From positions 67,001 through 131,000 of the forward strand of contig JAADJZ010000005.1 in NCBI GenBank assembly GCA_011032825.1: a stretch of 64,000 nucleotides of DNA, given 5' to 3'. The notes beneath the pieces were generated by a model. It saw only the letters and a program-made list of their open reading frames with translations. It did no database searches and was not told the DNA's origin. Shown in pieces: positions 33,540 to 44,654 of the stretch (position 1 is the stretch's first letter; each line of letters begins with the position of its first letter). This DNA comes from Massariosphaeria phaeospora. Lineage: Eukaryota > Ascomycota > Dothideomycetes > Pleosporales. The position numbers and the translations under genes were made by a program.

Positions 33540-36240
33540 CATACACCAGGTTCTCCCAACACATATATAAGTCCCACTCTGCTTTCCCTACACCTTTTCT
33601 CGCACATTCCGGCGACGCATCAAAGGTGCATTAAAAAAAATGTCGAGTGCAATGTGCATGCTTGTGGCCTCGCGGCGATTAAAAACCTTCACGGCAAAGA
33701 CCCATGGAGCCCTGTCAGTGCTTGAAAGGGGAATGAGAGTCTCGCCGGATGCGGGGGGTTTGGCTAAAACTGCGGGTTGATGAGCTACATGGGTGTGCGT
33801 GTGTTCTTGTTTTGAAAGAAGAGTAATATGGCTGGGGAAGTTGTACGGTGTGAGACGCACAAGATAGACAAGGAATGATTGCCGAGGGGGTATATAAGCT
33901 TCCTCGATACCTCCCTTTTTGTTACTGCGCAAATGTCTGGGAAAGTTGGAGGATTTACAAATGACACGGGCATCGACTATGGGCTCGGTCCGCGGGACTA
34001 AAACCTAGATCAGATACTTGGATGTTGTGTCGACGAGAGCAGCATTTCACAATAAAAAACCTATTCGCCATCCAGCACAAGCTAATGATGATCACCACCA
34101 TCTACCCTCGCTCAGCTTCAGCAACTCAAACGCATCGAAGGATCGCATAAGTTTTCTTGTTCCATCATCTTGCTGATTTTGCATCAAATTTTCCACCGCC
34201 AGAAACATCGCGGAGTCGTCAGACATTTTTAAGAGTTTACCCGCAACCATAAGTCGTTCCCATCAGCATTTTGATGTTATTTTGGGACTTGGGAAGTGTG
34301 GAGGATGTTTGAGAGTGGGCGGTGGAGCTTATATAGCACGAAGATTGAAAGTGGGTGATAGCTGTAGGTCTCGTGATGCGCGGACCACATAGAACAGTCC
34401 AATCGCTCTTTTCGAAGAAAACAACGAGCATGCGCAGTTATTCCTAATGTCTGTGGACGGAACTAAGCTGTTTGCAGAGTTCAAAGCACAACACATGCTC
34501 TGCCTCTATGTTTGTTTTTAGAAGCGCTAACGCAGCCATTTGTAGCCCAGGCTCGTGATTTTAGTTGAACCGCTTGGTTGCAACTTGCGGATGGGAGACT
34601 GAGAGAGGAAGAAAGGGAAAGGGAGAGGGGGCTTATATAGGCGCGGAAGTACGAATCGAGGTCAGGAGTGTACACTGCAGATTTTAAATAGCTTGGTTAC
34701 GTGGGCACGTTATCGAAACTCAGCGATGATGATGATGATGCCCCGCATCTGAGAATCGCAAGAGGGAAAACCGGGCGACGCACGCATCAGATGTGATCTT
34801 ATAAATTTTGGGGCAAAACAAGAGAACATTTTGGAGAGGTTTTGTGGTTTTCTAGGCCTGTTCAGTTGCTCGCATGGGAGGTGGTAGAAGAGAGGGAGAG
34901 ATGGCTTATGTAGTAGTCGAGGGGAAAAAGCATCGAGAAAAAGGACGAACTTGGAGATATGGGTTGAGAAGAGAAGTAGTTCACTATTCAGTGGTGATGG
35001 TGACGACCCGCATCCAAATACCCTGACCGAGTCCCCTGAAGGCGCACATCATGAGTATACGTCAAAAAGTTTTCAGAGGCCAGCGAAAGAACATGTGGAT
35101 GCCTCGTTGATTTTTTAGTTCCGTCGAGAACGTTCGTCAAGTGTAGTGAGGAAGTATTAGAAGACCGAAAAGAGGGCTTATATACCCACCTCACAACGGA
35201 GCGCCAAGAAATCGTCATGAAGAGAATGTTGTATTTGACAAATTCATCACATGATCTGATAACGATATACATCTCAGCGCAGCGAAACACACATTCTACG
35301 TCATCATGTTTAGTTTTTTGTTTCCCAGACACACATAGTCGGGGCCTAGTGTCATTTTTAGTTCTCCGATGATTGCTCGCGGAGTGTAGTACGAGGAGAG
35401 TTCGAGAGGTCGGGAAGGGGGGTTTTTATAGCCACGTTTGAAGAATTAAGAAACAAATGGAGATGCAGGACGTAGCCATTTGTTTCGGGCAGCTTTTCCT
35501 CCGCTGCTTTACAGTGATGGTGATGAGCATCTCACAACGAGAAAGAAATGCGAAAGAAACATATTCACGGAGCCCCATTGTGTTTTGGCGGCACCGCTGG
35601 CCACACACCATGCATTTCGCTCGACTAAGGTTTTAGTTGCGAGATCGCTCGCCATCGTTGCAGTGTAAAGAGAGAGTTAGAAGCTCAATCAAGGGGCTTA
35701 TATATGTAGACACAGACTACAAACCTGAAAAGCAACGACGATGATAATCACTACTATCTATCCCCACACACCACAGAAGCCGGACTCTCAGAAGATCGCA
35801 AACATGACACGGTGCTGTACACGTTTTCGAAGTCACTCGCCAACGCATGGTCGTGGTTGACGAAGGTTTTTATTCAGGATATCTTGAGGGGTCAAGGGTA
35901 AGGAAGGAAGGCTGTAGGAAACTGAAAGAGGGCTTATATACGTACCCACGAGCGCGGAAACTAGAAACACGACGGCGAGTGCATGTGTATCTCACTTCAG
36001 GTTGCGATTCATCATCCATCATTCTGTGATGATTCCAATCATCATCATCGTTATCCAGTACGCCCAATAAAACCAAAACCAACAACCCTATGATGAGTGT
36101 CCCTTACAATTTTAACTCAACCAGAACCAACGCAGCTATATCGGGCATTGAGAAATAATTTTACATACGACCTTGCGAAGTATGGTGTAAAGGAGATGGT
36201 AGAAAGTTGAGGGGGAGGAGGCTTATATACCGTTGATGAA
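33540..36240. repeat. Promoter-unit array, block A (about 10 units)
   Basis: Tandem, diverged, non-coding units. TATA cores on the plus strand are at 33564-33571 and 33891-33898. TATA cores on the minus strand (CTTATATA as written) are at 34328, 34632, 34905 (CTTATGTA), 35176, 35423 (degenerate), 35697, 35933 and 36222. Spacing is about 236-304 bp on the minus side and 327 bp on the plus side. Each TATA is followed by a pyrimidine tract and CTAAAA-type boxes (for example minus strand TTCAACTAAAATC then CTTCTAAAAAC downstream of 34639). Upstream of most lie TGATG/CATC half sites (35517-35538, 36029-36052). The two plus units and eight minus units face each other around 34.0-34.1 kb. No long conserved frame occurs. 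Confidence 0.7.
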
Positions 36241-37655
36241 TGCGTGACTGGTACGCGGCCGACACGTGCTATTATGTTGAAGAGAGGATCACTTGTAGCG
36301 GGAATGATGATGAGTATCAGCGAAAGTCGTGGATATCGGACAGCTTTCACACAGCCGACAAATGCACATGTCAGCCATGCAAATGAATCAAGCCTGGGGC
36401 AAGGCTGCACAGAGTCACGAATCCGTCGAGGCCAACACTCGATCGACTGGTGTCTGTGTACCACCGAGGTTCCTCGACAGATCCACATCAGCAGTAGCCA
36501 ATAATCACGTGCATGTGGTGACACCTGGCGCAGCCACTCACGTGAACTCACCTTCCTGGCAGTGAACTCCAATCCTCTTCTCGGTACATCCCCAGAACCA
36601 AAAGCCGACGCAGCCATCCCACCAAGCTCCTCCTCCCGCACAAGGCCCGCACCGTCTACCAAGCCATCCCCGTGCCCCCGCCTCCAACAATCCTCCCCTT
36701 AAACCGCTCAAGCCCCAACTACCACCTACCACCAATGTACGATGGACTTTCTTTCGCCGATCGCCGCAGTGTCCGACAACTGACTCGACTCGACTCCGCG
36801 CTATCCTGATGATCGCTCGTTCATTCATCGGAGGCCCCGACGTCTACAATCAACACTCCATTCGACACCACTTCCGGACCTCATCGTCAAAGCTTCGCGC
36901 CTCACGACTGACAAGCACTTGCGGCTTGTCAGCCAGCCGCCCAAAAAGAAATCAACGATCATGATGATCTTTCCCGCACGGGTCGGTGATAAGCGAGCCG
37001 GGATATCCCCGAGCGGGATCAAGCCACCAACACCTTGAAGCAGGCAAGAGATCCGCCCAGAATCCAGGGTCCCGCGGCTTTGTATCTTGGCTGGCAACGG
37101 TGTTCTTGGTTCTGTTGATCTGTAACGCGCTGAGTGATAAAACATCAGAAATGCACATGTCGAAAACTCGACCTCGGGGCCGACAGAGCGGAGCGACCAC
37201 CATGTTTTCTATACAGAAAAACCCCCCAAATTCTTCAAGCATTGCTTCTAGCGGCAATACTAGAGAGAACTCACCTGCAGCCCCCGGCCTAGCCCGCAGA
37301 GCATCCCGCGTCTCGTGATTGGTCACTAGGCGCTGATTGGCTCAGAACCAGGAACGGGTCTGATCCATCGACTTTCTTTTGCACGCAGGGACGCGCGACA
37401 TCTGACCGATATTTCTCCACGCGTGCAAGAAGGCGACCTTCGCAGAGGTTGGCGACGGGCGTAGAGGGCGCGGGTGGCATATCTCGACAGTATGTCGCTG
37501 ATAACGTTACCCCGGCTAGCCCAGGTACCTGGTTCCCGTTATATACCCTCCGTCGAATGATCGATGCTATGTACAAGCTTCGCGTTCGATCCACGTTCTG
37601 ACGTCTCCTCGACATCTTCCTTCCTTGTCTTCCGAACCTTGAGTCTTGAGCGAGG
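36241..37655. other. Intergenic region between array block A and the rhodopsin-domain gene
   Basis: About 1.4 kb. The first part may contain eroded array sequence (TGATG/CATC motifs near 36305 and 36958). Open frames on both strands are short and overlapping. No gene is called. Confidence 0.4.
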
Positions 37656-38988
37656 ATGGTAGAGCTCCAGGTGCCCATACTTGTCGTGTGCGCTCTTTCC
37701 GTCTTCATTGCAACATTCGCCATCGCGTGTCGGGTTCTGGCGCGTGTGCTCACGCACAAACCATGGCAGGCCAACGACTGGCTGATGTTGGGCGCATACG
37801 TATGATCCGTCCTCGGAGCGCAATGGTGTATACCGACTGACTGTATCGGTAGCTTGCGACACTGGGGATGCTGGTTAACGCGATGGTGTTTGTCTTCAGA
37901 GATTACTATGGAGTCCATACCTGGGATATACCGCTGGAGGATCGCCTGCGGATCAATCGACACCCGGAAGTGAGTAGTCAATCATCAGCAATGCGAGTAC
38001 ATTGTAACTAATGCCGTACTCAGAGTCGCTTTATCTTGACCACTTTCACGCTGAGCGCCAGCGTCTTCTGCAACCTCTCCATCACAGTGCTATACATGAC
38101 CCTCTTTCCACACCGGCGATTTCTCATAATGTGCAGAGTTATGTTGGTGCTGGTAGCGGGTTATTGGCTCACGTTCTTCATCGTGCAGTTTTTCTCATGC
38201 CCGCGACCGAAAGGGCCGAACAGAGTCGCAATGGCAGCGAAATGCGCGGAGAACATCAGAACAATATGGGTTTCCGCAAGTGTTATTGGCATGTTGCTGG
38301 ACCTGGCGAATTTGCTGCTCCCAATGCCCATCCTATGGAAGCTGCAAATGGCCTTGAAAAAGAAAGCTCGGCTAATTGTACTGTTCGGATTGGGATTTTT
38401 GTAGGTCGATTGGATCCTTACTGAGATCGCATGCAACTAACTCATCCTAGTATCGTTGGGTTAACAGCAGTGAGGATATGCTTGTACAGGAAGCTGGATG
38501 CCCAGGACTGGACGTACCACACCGGACGGATAATACTGTGGAGCGGCGCCGAACCCGCTCTTGGAATCCTCGCTGGTTGTCTGCCGATCATGTCGCCCTG
38601 TTTCCGCTTCGCGTCCAACAAGCTGAAATCGTCTTTTAAATCGACCGGTATCTCCAGTACTAAGGCCTCATCACAACCTGACCAAGTGCACCCGCCGACG
38701 ATAGGCGCAGCCAAGCGTTTTTCTATCCGTGGGATGGGGATGTCGATTTCAGCCACAGAGACAAATGCAGGCTTCAGCAGAATAGAGAACGACGGGTATC
38801 CGCTGACGACGATCGGTACCCAGGATGGGAACAGAGAGACGGATGATTGTGAGAAGGGAAACGCAAGGCATACCGAAGCCGATATGGCCGTATGCGCGAC
38901 AGGCCCCATATCTGAAACCGATCGCATTCGTCTCGAACGAGACGTCAATGTACAGGATAGTCCGAAACAAGGTCCAGGGAATAGGTGA
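37656..38988 (+). CDS. Seven-TM rhodopsin-domain integral membrane protein (4 exons)
   Basis: Exons 37656-37799, 37853-37969, 38024-38400 and 38451-38988 join to 391 aa; the introns are 50-54 nt. Seven hydrophobic segments are visible: VPILVVCALSVFIATFAIAC, WLMLGAYLATLGMLVNAMVF, FILTTFTLSASVFCNLSITV, FLIMCRVMLVLVAGYWLTFF, WVSASVIGMLLDLANLLLPM, LIVLFGLGFFIVGLTAVRIC and ILWSGAEPALGILAGCLPIM. A cytosolic Ser-rich tail follows. This matches the fungal rhodopsin-domain family (PTH11-related proteins without the CFEM head). Such proteins are candidate surface receptors; ligand unknown. The WSGAEPALGILAGCLP motif at TM7 is characteristic of the family. Confidence 0.85.
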
Positions 38989-39547
38989 CAGACAGCCAGT
39001 GACTATATTGGAACCTCCACACCATGACAGAGGGTCAGCTTCGTAGTGCCGTCCTCTGCCTCACGGAATCGCCCTCTGTACCGAATGTCACATTTGTTCA
39101 AGGCGCACCAGAATGCCCAAACTCGTGACTGCGTAGGCATCTCTGTCCGATGGGAACCCGAGGAGACAGGACAACGCGCGGTCGCCGAGGAATCCGCGGG
39201 TAACCTTTACGGTCATCTTTCAACCGGACCTGCAATGCGCAATGTTAAGTCGAGAATCCGAGGCTCTTAATAGAAGATGCGAGACGGAAAAGTAACACAG
39301 GTTTTCACCTATCGAACAGGGTCGAATCTGGATGTTCTATGGAGAGGATCGATATCTAATTGAGTTACCCTCGTGGAACGGGATACGACGATGGCCGCAG
39401 GCTCTGCGCTGTGATGGAAGCCACTCCCATCGACAAAAATTCGTTCGGATATCTGTCGGACCCTCGTCTGCACGTAGGTCGTAATGAGAACCGTATACTC
39501 AAAGGCGTCCGGCTAGATGCAGTGCAGCACCTGCGGGTCTGGTAGCA
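38989..39547. other. Intergenic region
   Basis: About 560 bp between convergent genes; nothing recognised. Confidence 0.4.
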
Positions 39548-40490
39548 TTACACGATATTGACCGTGAACGGAAGCGGTTGGCCACTCTGTTCGGCTTGTT
39601 TATACCCCTTCACAACAGATGTCGGCCATTTTAACGAGTGGTCTTTATCTTCACTAGGAAAGTTCTGAGCAATCCGGTCCGTTATGCCAATGCATAGGCC
39701 CGAATAAGTCGCTTCAATACAGGATTTGGCGTTGCCTGCGTTGCCTCTTGTCTCGACTGTACCCCAAAAGCGCCCATTGTCCATCTGTTCGGCGTATACG
39801 TCAATCGGTTTGACTGCGATCATGTTTAGGAGATCGACATTGTTTCGTACCACCGCCGGGTTGCTGCTATGCGGTACCCAAGAGTTCATCGAGGTCTGTG
39901 TAGCACTTGTCAAAGGAAGTAAGAGCGAACCTTGCTCAAGACTTGATGGCCCTATGGCATAGTCGAATGCACGATCCCTCACCGAAGGCGGCTCCTTTAA
40001 ATTCCCAGGTTCCAATTGTACGATAGCAGTATTCGTTCGGTAAAGGATGTCGATCAACTCTGTTGTGATGGCAGAAAACGTATTGGTCAATTCAGCTCCA
40101 CTCTTATCAAAAGTTGTCACCAACCACTTTTGCCCATACTCCGGTGTGCACTCGAACAGTGCATCTTGCCTATAATCTGGCGAGTCCCTGAACAGTGCGT
40201 TTATAGCCCATGCAATAATGAGAATGCGTAGTGGGTCTTCCCAGTGGCGCAAGGATTCAGAGCCTTGATTGACCATAAACGTCTCAATCAGCACGCTCAG
40301 CAATCGGACATCCCTGGAAGGACATATGTCCTGGAGAATTGCGTTGTTTATGCGTTTTGAAGATGGAGGGTGCGCCTCGAGATAGAAATTTTGCGCTAGA
40401 GGTAAAAGCAATGTGGCAGCTGAGGACTTGCCCGGAGTAAGAGAGTGTTCGGGGGGCTTTACAACCATAGAAATACTCCGGCCATATAGA
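39548..40490 (-). CDS. HET-domain protein, C-terminal part in shifted frame
   Basis: Minus-strand frame of about 310 codons (GLYGRSISMVVKPPEHSLTPGKSSAATLLLPL...KQAEQSGQPLPFTVNIV), open from the G6 run at 40491-40496. It continues the HET gene upstream in a frame displaced by one base and has the length and helical character of the usual C-terminal half of long HET proteins (LRILIIAWAINALFRDSP, DYAIGPSSLEQGSLLLPL). It has no start of its own that makes biological sense. I read it as part of the same gene, separated by a one-base length change in the homopolymer. Confidence 0.55.
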
Positions 40491-41814
40491 CCCCCCAAGG
40501 GTTTAACCAAGAAACTCCCAGAACGTCACGGCCGTCATCAACTTGTGAGGTGAACAAGGTACACGGCAACACGGACATGGACGTATACTTCGGACTCGTA
40601 GATTCGACGAGCCAATCAAGTGGACGTGCCGATAGGAATACCTTTTTTGTGTGGACAGCTGCAGGCTGTTTTCGTTCACACTCCTTCCAGAATATATCGA
40701 CTCCAACTGGGATCTCCTGATGACAATTGGCAGAATCATGAGACAGTAAGAGACCAGGAGGTCGTGCGTGACGCTCTTGAGACCAATCCGGAATCCAAGA
40801 TGGGAACATATCACCTGTGGGGGCTTGCAAAGATCCGAATTCGTATAAGTGAAGTATCAAATCGCGCTGTGAGGGACTGTTGACAAGAGCAACGGCGTAC
40901 TGTGTGTATATGTCTTGATAGCGTGCTTGGTAATCTAGTTCGCGTCGCATGCAAGAGGGCTGAAGTCCGCATAGCGCAGCTATCCGATCTCGCTTGTCGA
41001 AGCAAGCAGACTGGTGAAGATTCCAAAGAAGTGTATAAATATCGCAGTCTTTTTCGGTCAACGTGAGTGCCATCCGTACTCCATAACTGTGGTGGGCGGA
41101 GTCGAGTTGTTGGCATGCAGCCACAAATGTCGAATATGGAATCGAGTGACTACCGCAGAATATCGTTGCGTAGCGTGAAAGCGCTACTTCCTGTAGTATC
41201 CAGCGCCTGAAGAACCAGGGACGCTGGAAGAAGAGGTTCATCTCTTTCCGAGCGGATTCGTCATCGTCGAATATGTCTGACATTGAGAGTCTCCCGGGAA
41301 CCAGCGCCCGCGCCCGAAAAGCCGCGAAAACCTTAGCCACATCGTGCCCGTCTTCGACGCCTAGCCAAAAGTGAACTTTGTCGGCGAGTCCGTATATGTC
41401 ACCCATCAAGGGGATCTGTTGCCCTTTTTCTGCATCGTCCTTCTGGTTAAGACAAATTGCATCAATCCAGAGGAACCTCTTCTTGTGAGGCCTTCGAAAA
41501 TGCTGTAGCATGACCTGGACTTTCTCGGTGATTGGCAGATAGCAGTCACTGTTCAGCAAAAGTCGCTGAGAGAAAATGGGTTCACCCCATGTGTATGAGA
41601 CAGCGTGGTACTTTTGACGACCATTTACTCTGGCAAGCTCCTCGTATCTGTTGATATGGATGATGGAGGCTCGAAGAGGTAGCGATTTGGTTCCCGCTGG
41701 ATCAAGGCAGAGAATGCGCAGCGTCGCGGAGGACTGCAGGGGTTCATACTGGTACAAATGACGACCTTCGCCCTCGTGAGATGGGAATTGTCGTGATTCT
41801 AGACCGGCCATCAT
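40459..41814 (-). CDS. HET (heterokaryon incompatibility) domain protein, N-terminal part
   Basis: 451 codons from the ATG at 41814. The HET domain occupies about residues 60-210: YHAVSYTWGEP, RFLWIDAICLNQKDDAEKGQQIPLMGDIY, VHFWLGVEDG and PWFFRRWILQEVALSR are the classic blocks. Family members trigger cell death on non-self fusion. The frame stops at 40459 shortly after a G6 run (40491-40496 on the plus strand as C6), whereas the sequence just downstream continues in the adjacent frame, so the full gene would span 39548-41814 (about 750 codons). Either this is a recent frameshift, common in HET genes, or a sequencing error. Confidence 0.85.
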   Translation of the reverse strand: MMAGLESRQFPSHEGEGRHLYQYEPLQSSATLRILCLDPAGTKSLPLRASIIHINRYEELARVNGRQKYHAVSYTWGEPIFSQRLLLNSDCYLPITEKVQVMLQHFRRPHKKRFLWIDAICLNQKDDAEKGQQIPLMGDIYGLADKVHFWLGVEDGHDVAKVFAAFRARALVPGRLSMSDIFDDDESARKEMNLFFQRPWFFRRWILQEVALSRYATIFCGSHSIPYSTFVAACQQLDSAHHSYGVRMALTLTEKDCDIYTLLWNLHQSACFDKRDRIAALCGLQPSCMRRELDYQARYQDIYTQYAVALVNSPSQRDLILHLYEFGSLQAPTGDMFPSWIPDWSQERHARPPGLLLSHDSANCHQEIPVGVDIFWKECERKQPAAVHTKKVFLSARPLDWLVESTSPKYTSMSVLPCTLFTSQVDDGRDVLGVSWLNPWGVYMAGVFLWL

Positions 41815-42352
41815 TCTCGAGCGGGAGGTGACTAGTGATGAAATCTAGTCCCAGTCTGAGTCTGGTGGTGTTGAGATGACGTTATTGCTGCTGCCTGATC
41901 GCGCGGGGTTGCTCATCCAAATTGGCCGGTAACCGAACCAATAAGCGACCCATGTCTCTCAGCACAACACCACACCAAAAGCCACTCTGTCCTCCGGTAA
42001 CACATCAAAAATGTGTCTCACGGATGCATTGTGGCCGGTTCCAAAAATCATTCGCTGCCGTCTGACCTGCGCAGAAGGTTTGTGATGAATCTGTGAAGTT
42101 CCTTTGAAGCGCTCGTGCAACATGGACGTCGACGTCATCGACAAACCAACGGCAAGCCACATCCAGCCCGATTCATGACATCGCGCGTCAGTTCCCAAAT
42201 CGCGCTTCATCCACCGACACCCTCGCGTTTGATCTTGCTTGAGCGGTCTCCTCTCGCTCTTTTTTAACCGCTTGTAGAGTCCAGACAATAGCTACAGCCT
42301 CTTACTGACGCGACGCGCGCCGCCATACCCATAAACACTCCTTTAGCCGATC
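41815..42352. other. Divergent promoter region
   Basis: About 540 bp between the HET gene (minus) and the AlkB-like gene (plus). No gene. Confidence 0.45.
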
Positions 42353-43360
42353 ATGTCGAAACGCGGAGCCCTGGATTCGTTCTTCAAGCCCGCTGCGCCT
42401 AAGAAGGCGAAGTATGAAGCTTCAACGGAGAAATCAGTCCACGCAACATACCCATATGCTGTACCCCATCTGCCCGCGTCAATCACGGAGTCTTTGCAAT
42501 TCTCGCCGTCCGAGGAGGGCAAAGTCATGAACGAACAGTTGGACCTCGATCTGGTGTACTATCAACCGTATGTTTCGCCTGCTGTTTCGGGAAGCATGTT
42601 TGAGTTCTTGCGCCAGGAGTTATTCTTCTATCGCGTGCAGTATAAGATCAATCGGGGAGGTGTCCAGACGGTGATCAATACGCCTCGTTTCACAACAGTA
42701 TTCGGGGTTGATGCGACCAGCAAGTTTGGCGACGGTGGAATGGTTCTAGATGCGAAGACGGGGAAGAAGGCGGAAGCGAGTCGGTACAAGTGCAAACCGC
42801 GACCCATACCACAATGTCTGGATGTTTTACGTCGCATGACCGAGGCCACAACCGGAGAGGCGTTCAATTTCTGTCTCGTTAACTACTACGCCAACGGCCA
42901 AGACTCAATATCGTACCACAGTGACGACGAGCGCTTTCTAGGCCCCGACCCCGCAATTGCGAGCTTCTCCTTTGGCGCAAAACGAGATTTCCTCATGAAG
43001 CACAAACCGATCCCTCCCTCGACCTCTCCAGCACCTCAGCTAGAGCCAAAGCCGGTCAAATTGCAGCTTGGATCTGGAGACATGGTGCTCATGCGCGGGA
43101 AAACGCAGTCCAATTGGCTACATAGCATCCCGAAGCGGGCGGGGCCTGAGGCGCATAAGGGGAGAATCAATATCACTTTTCGAAAGGCTATGGTGAAGGC
43201 GGGGACGGAGAACTATTATCAGTATAACGTGGGGACTGGGGGGGTGTATCGATGGGACAGCAAAGAAGAGAAGATGGCGGCGTGGTTGCAGGACAAGATT
43301 GCGGATTCGGCAAAGGGAGGAGAAAAGGATGAACAAAATACTGGTAAAGAACAAAGTTGA
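42353..43360 (+). CDS. AlkB-type 2-oxoglutarate/Fe(II) DNA repair dioxygenase
   Basis: Intronless, 335 aa. The double-stranded beta-helix motifs of the ALKBH2/3 group are complete: H189 and D191 in SYHSDDE, distal H257 in WLHSIPKR, and the 2-oxoglutarate Arg in GRINITFR (R271/R277). VNYYANGQDSISYHSDDE and IASFSFGAKRDFLMKH are family hallmarks. The enzyme removes alkyl groups such as 1-meA and 3-meC from DNA. The N-terminus MSKRGALDSFFKPAAPKKAK combines a PCNA-binding PIP-like motif (L7, F10, F11, with Arg in place of the usual Gln) and a basic nuclear signal, fitting a role at replication forks. Confidence 0.9.
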   Translation: MSKRGALDSFFKPAAPKKAKYEASTEKSVHATYPYAVPHLPASITESLQFSPSEEGKVMNEQLDLDLVYYQPYVSPAVSGSMFEFLRQELFFYRVQYKINRGGVQTVINTPRFTTVFGVDATSKFGDGGMVLDAKTGKKAEASRYKCKPRPIPQCLDVLRRMTEATTGEAFNFCLVNYYANGQDSISYHSDDERFLGPDPAIASFSFGAKRDFLMKHKPIPPSTSPAPQLEPKPVKLQLGSGDMVLMRGKTQSNWLHSIPKRAGPEAHKGRINITFRKAMVKAGTENYYQYNVGTGGVYRWDSKEEKMAAWLQDKIADSAKGGEKDEQNTGKEQS

Positions 43361-44654
43361 GGACACTTCAGCGTAGCTTGTAATATGTATAGGTAACAGG
43401 AAAAGGATTCACACACTACTTCGCTGAGGAAAATGACGTTCAGCAGCAACTGGTGACATTCATGATAAGATGAAATAGCAATTCATCCTATATGCATCCA
43501 GCGCATTGCCCAGAGACGTAGCAAAAGTGATTGTGATATATCGAAATCCAGTCGCCTTTGATGGTGGTGAGGCGGTGAGCCGCTCAAGGTGGCCTGGGCT
43601 TTGGGACCCCGCCCTGACGAGAGGAGTTTTACGGGGAAGGCATGCGGCGATGAGGGGATTACAAGGATGTTGATAGTGTATAGACCGCACAAGAAGTGTG
43701 AGTCAGACGCGCTTCTGCTGCAGCGTGATTAGTCAGGATACAATGTGAGGAGCAGGGCGTAATGGTGGTGGTGGTGGTGAGTATGTCCTTACTTGGCGCC
43801 CGCTTCCTCGAGGCATGAACCCGTCCCGGACTTTAGCAACCGTCACCTCCACCACGACCACCCCGACAAGCTTGTGAGCACACGCAACTGTCGCCCAAAC
43901 GTGTGTGTTCGCGCATTTGCTCATCCCACACAGCCGTCGGCGCTCCCTCCCCGCAGCGACGCCAGACATCCAGGGTCAAAGGGATCGTGCGCCAGAACAG
44001 AGTTTGCGACAACAAGAGTACGTCGCAGCCCCGAGATTCGTCGCGACACCATCGCTGATTGCGCTTGTCCAGTTTGCCGCGAAAGACAGCACGTCCCCAT
44101 TCCGATTGTTACTCCAACATCGCCCTCTCGATCGAATCCGAACGCCCTGGTGTGCCCATCGAGCGGGCCTCGCACGTCGGAACGGACGCTGAACCGGACG
44201 AGCAGATCATATCCCTGTTTTTTCACCATCTGAGTACACTGGACGAGACTTGTTACACATACATACTGGAGGATTTAGTTGGAGGAAGGTCAGGCCAACG
44301 CGACACAACCAGCGAGCGAGCGAGCAAAGCGCAGGGAGAGACAAGAACTGAGAGCAGGCGCAGGCTTTCAAGAACGCCAGACTGCTCCGCTTGGCGCTGG
44401 AGTTACGACGCTCCTCCGACAGATTTAAGGCCGCGTTGCCCGCGTTCCGGCAGACTTGATTCCTTCGACCTTCTTACCCACTCGCACTCTGCCGTCCGGT
44501 AGTCAGGGTGCCCACCTCCGCGCCAATCCCGCCTTCCACGGAGTACCCATTTGTCATCTAGACAGCCACCAGCGTGGAGCATCACATCTTGTCTTGTCGG
44601 ACTTAACTCCTAAACTCCGATCGCGCCGCGACGACGACGACAGCTGGTGTAACC
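43361..44654. other. Intergenic region and probable 5' leader of the Zn2Cys6 gene
   Basis: About 1.3 kb. Overlapping open frames (for example 43793-44233) are compositionally biased and show no domain. Long leaders are common for fungal regulators. No gene is called. Confidence 0.4.

Noticed and set aside
36163..36180. ACATACGACC resembling the start of fungal 5S rRNA
   Set aside because: Only about ten bases match; the rest of a 5S gene is absent.
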